IMG/VR virus record: IMGVR_UViG_3300020123_000076
Location: 1-45,561 of that record
DNA length: 45,561 nt
From: a virus
Reading direction: 5' to 3' (one strand)
Shown here: positions 44,781-45,561 of the stretch, one piece after another
How the letters are laid out: each line of letters begins with the position of its first letter
Position numbering within the stretch: position 1 is the first letter of the stretch
Program-made: the position numbers and the translations under genes
Notes under the pieces: generated by a model
Databases searched by the model: none
The model's input: only the letters and a program-made list of their open reading frames with translations
What the model was told of the DNA's origin: nothing

Positions 44781-45561
44781 TCACTTGAAATCCGCAAAAT
44801 CCTGATCGCTCATCAGAGCCTCCGGCGGCCCCGTGGTGTAGATTTTACCCTCCGAGGACGGCGGCCACGGCCAGGGGGCGCGGTCGCCTTCGCGCAGATG
44901 CTTGCGGACGCTGATCGTGATGGTTTCGCGGAGCAGCCCCTCCCACGCGCCAGCCTGTTTGTGATCGAGCGTTACCCATTCGGGTGGCGCCTGCGCCAGC
45001 GCCACAAGCTGCGGCGTCATCGGCTTGCGGTAGCTGATCGAGCCGTCGCCGGCGCGGTAGATTTTCCGAAAGCCCTCGCTGACAGCGGCGATGTCGTGCA
45101 GCACGATCAGCGCCTTGGCCTCAGCGCTGTCGCGGGGATAGGAAACCGACACCGTCTCGGCGGCTTTTTGCGCCTCCAGCAGCGTCCAGCGTTTTTCCTC
45201 GAGGTAGCGCCAGCCGGCCGGAACGTTCTTGCGGCCCAGCCGTTTCAGGTGCTCCAAAAACGGCGCGATCCCGGCAAGCGCCGGCTCCACTTCGGCCTCG
45301 GTCAGGCCTTCGGCGGCGTAGGCTGTGCGTTGCCGGTCATCGGCTGCAGCGGTTGGCCATCGCGCCTCGAATGAAACCAGAAATCTTGCTTTTCGATCCC
45401 GCGCGCGCGCATCTCTCTCACGTTCAATAGGGGTACGTTCTAAGGGGGCGTTCTTGGTGCCCACGTATGGCTGGGCACCCGTGCCCACGTATGGCTGGGC
45501 ACCCGGGTGCCCATCTTGTTGGGCACCATCGGCTGCAGTTTCGTCCTCGCATAGGGTGCCC
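44781..45561 (-). CDS. replication-type protein, 3' part, cut by right edge
   Basis: The frame is open through the right edge, so the N-terminus is missing. The visible part has an Arg/Glu-rich helix (RTPIERERDARARDRKARF), a helical stretch with KRLGRKNVPAGWRYLEEKRW and a C-terminus with RKPMTPQLVALAQAPPEWV. This looks like the C-terminal part of phage DNA-replication initiation proteins, but no conserved motif confirms it. A 24-bp tandem repeat within it encodes GAQPYVGT twice. It lies upstream of the NusG-like gene on the same strand. A start at GTG 45488 would give a complete 235-residue protein as an alternative. Confidence 0.5.
   Translation of the reverse strand, partial: GTLCEDETAADGAQQDGHPGAQPYVGTGAQPYVGTKNAPLERTPIERERDARARDRKARFLVSFEARWPTAAADDRQRTAYAAEGLTEAEVEPALAGIAPFLEHLKRLGRKNVPAGWRYLEEKRWTLLEAQKAAETVSVSYPRDSAEAKALIVLHDIAAVSEGFRKIYRAGDGSISYRKPMTPQLVALAQAPPEWVTLDHKQAGAWEGLLRETITISVRKHLREGDRAPWPWPPSSEGKIYTTGPPEALMSDQDFADFK
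45457..45561. repeat. tandem 24-bp repeats with GTGCCCA/TGGGCAC dyads
   Basis: Two perfect 24-bp copies lie at 45457-45480 and 45481-45504. Each contains GTGCCCA, eight bases, TGGGCAC. A variant dyad with a 6-base spacer lies at 45507-45526 and a half-site (GTGCCC) ends at 45561. They fall inside the partial replication-type gene, as iterons do in lambdoid O genes, and the next copies would be beyond the edge. Confidence 0.75.

Noticed and set aside
44211-45374. 387-codon plus-strand frame
   Set aside because: Antisense to the NusG-like and replication-type genes, which have clear domain patterns or coherent sequence.
45457-45526. Repeats considered as a CRISPR array
   Set aside because: Units are directly abutting 24-mers without spacers, only two perfect copies, and they continue a coding frame.

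Overview
The window looks like most of the genome of a temperate, short-tailed (podovirus-type) phage of a GC-rich alphaproteobacterium. A Bradyrhizobium/Rhizobiales host is my best guess. It rests on the high-GC third-position codon use, the style of the small phage proteins and one palindrome of a type I know from Bradyrhizobium/Rhodopseudomonas intergenic DNA. Short-tail evidence: a large portal, a P22 gp4-like adaptor, a P22 gp10-like hub protein, three large ejection-protein candidates and tailspikes, with no tape measure, tube or sheath gene. The integrase lies inside the window with no flanking bacterial genes, so the sequence reads as a virion or circular genome (or a permuted contig) rather than an inserted prophage with attL/attR.

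Layout. (1) 1-72, minus: start of a gene that leaves by the left edge. (2) 201-1520: lysogeny switch, with a leftward XRE repressor, a rightward Cro-like gene, a small membrane protein and six copies of a dyad operator. (3) 1550-7403, plus: early operon of tightly overlapping small genes around a RecA-like ATPase, an HNH-type nuclease, an excisionase and a tyrosine integrase. (4) 7404-9386: probable attP region and accessory genes, including a putative Acb2/Tad1-like anti-defence protein and an HNH nuclease. (5) 9404-13557, minus: lysis and cell-wall cassette (lysozyme-like protein, NlpC/P60-like protein, holin-like fusion, alpha/beta-hydrolase, several small membrane proteins). (6) 13713-14234, plus: four very small ORFs. 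(7) 43839 down to 14213, minus: late operon, in the order small terminase, large terminase, three tiny genes, SpeD-like gene, ATP-grasp gene, portal, scaffold, major capsid, gp4-like and gp10-like tail genes, ejection proteins, tailspikes and host-binding proteins. A free-standing HNH homing-type nuclease sits on the other strand beside the capsid gene. (8) 44085-45561, minus: a NusG/RfaH-like factor followed by a strong terminator, and a replication-type gene with in-frame tandem repeats running off the right edge.

How it may work together. The repressor and Cro-like protein probably compete at the six operators to choose lysogeny or lytic growth. The early operon replicates and recombines DNA. 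The NusG-like protein may let polymerase pass terminators into the roughly 30-kb late operon. Most striking are eight proteins in the structural operon with Sec-type signal peptides, which is odd for virion parts assembled in the cytoplasm, and the ATP-grasp/SpeD-like pair placed between terminase and portal.

All calls come from reading the sequence and translations. No database search, structure prediction or coverage data were available. I saw no tRNA, rRNA, CRISPR array or insertion sequence.
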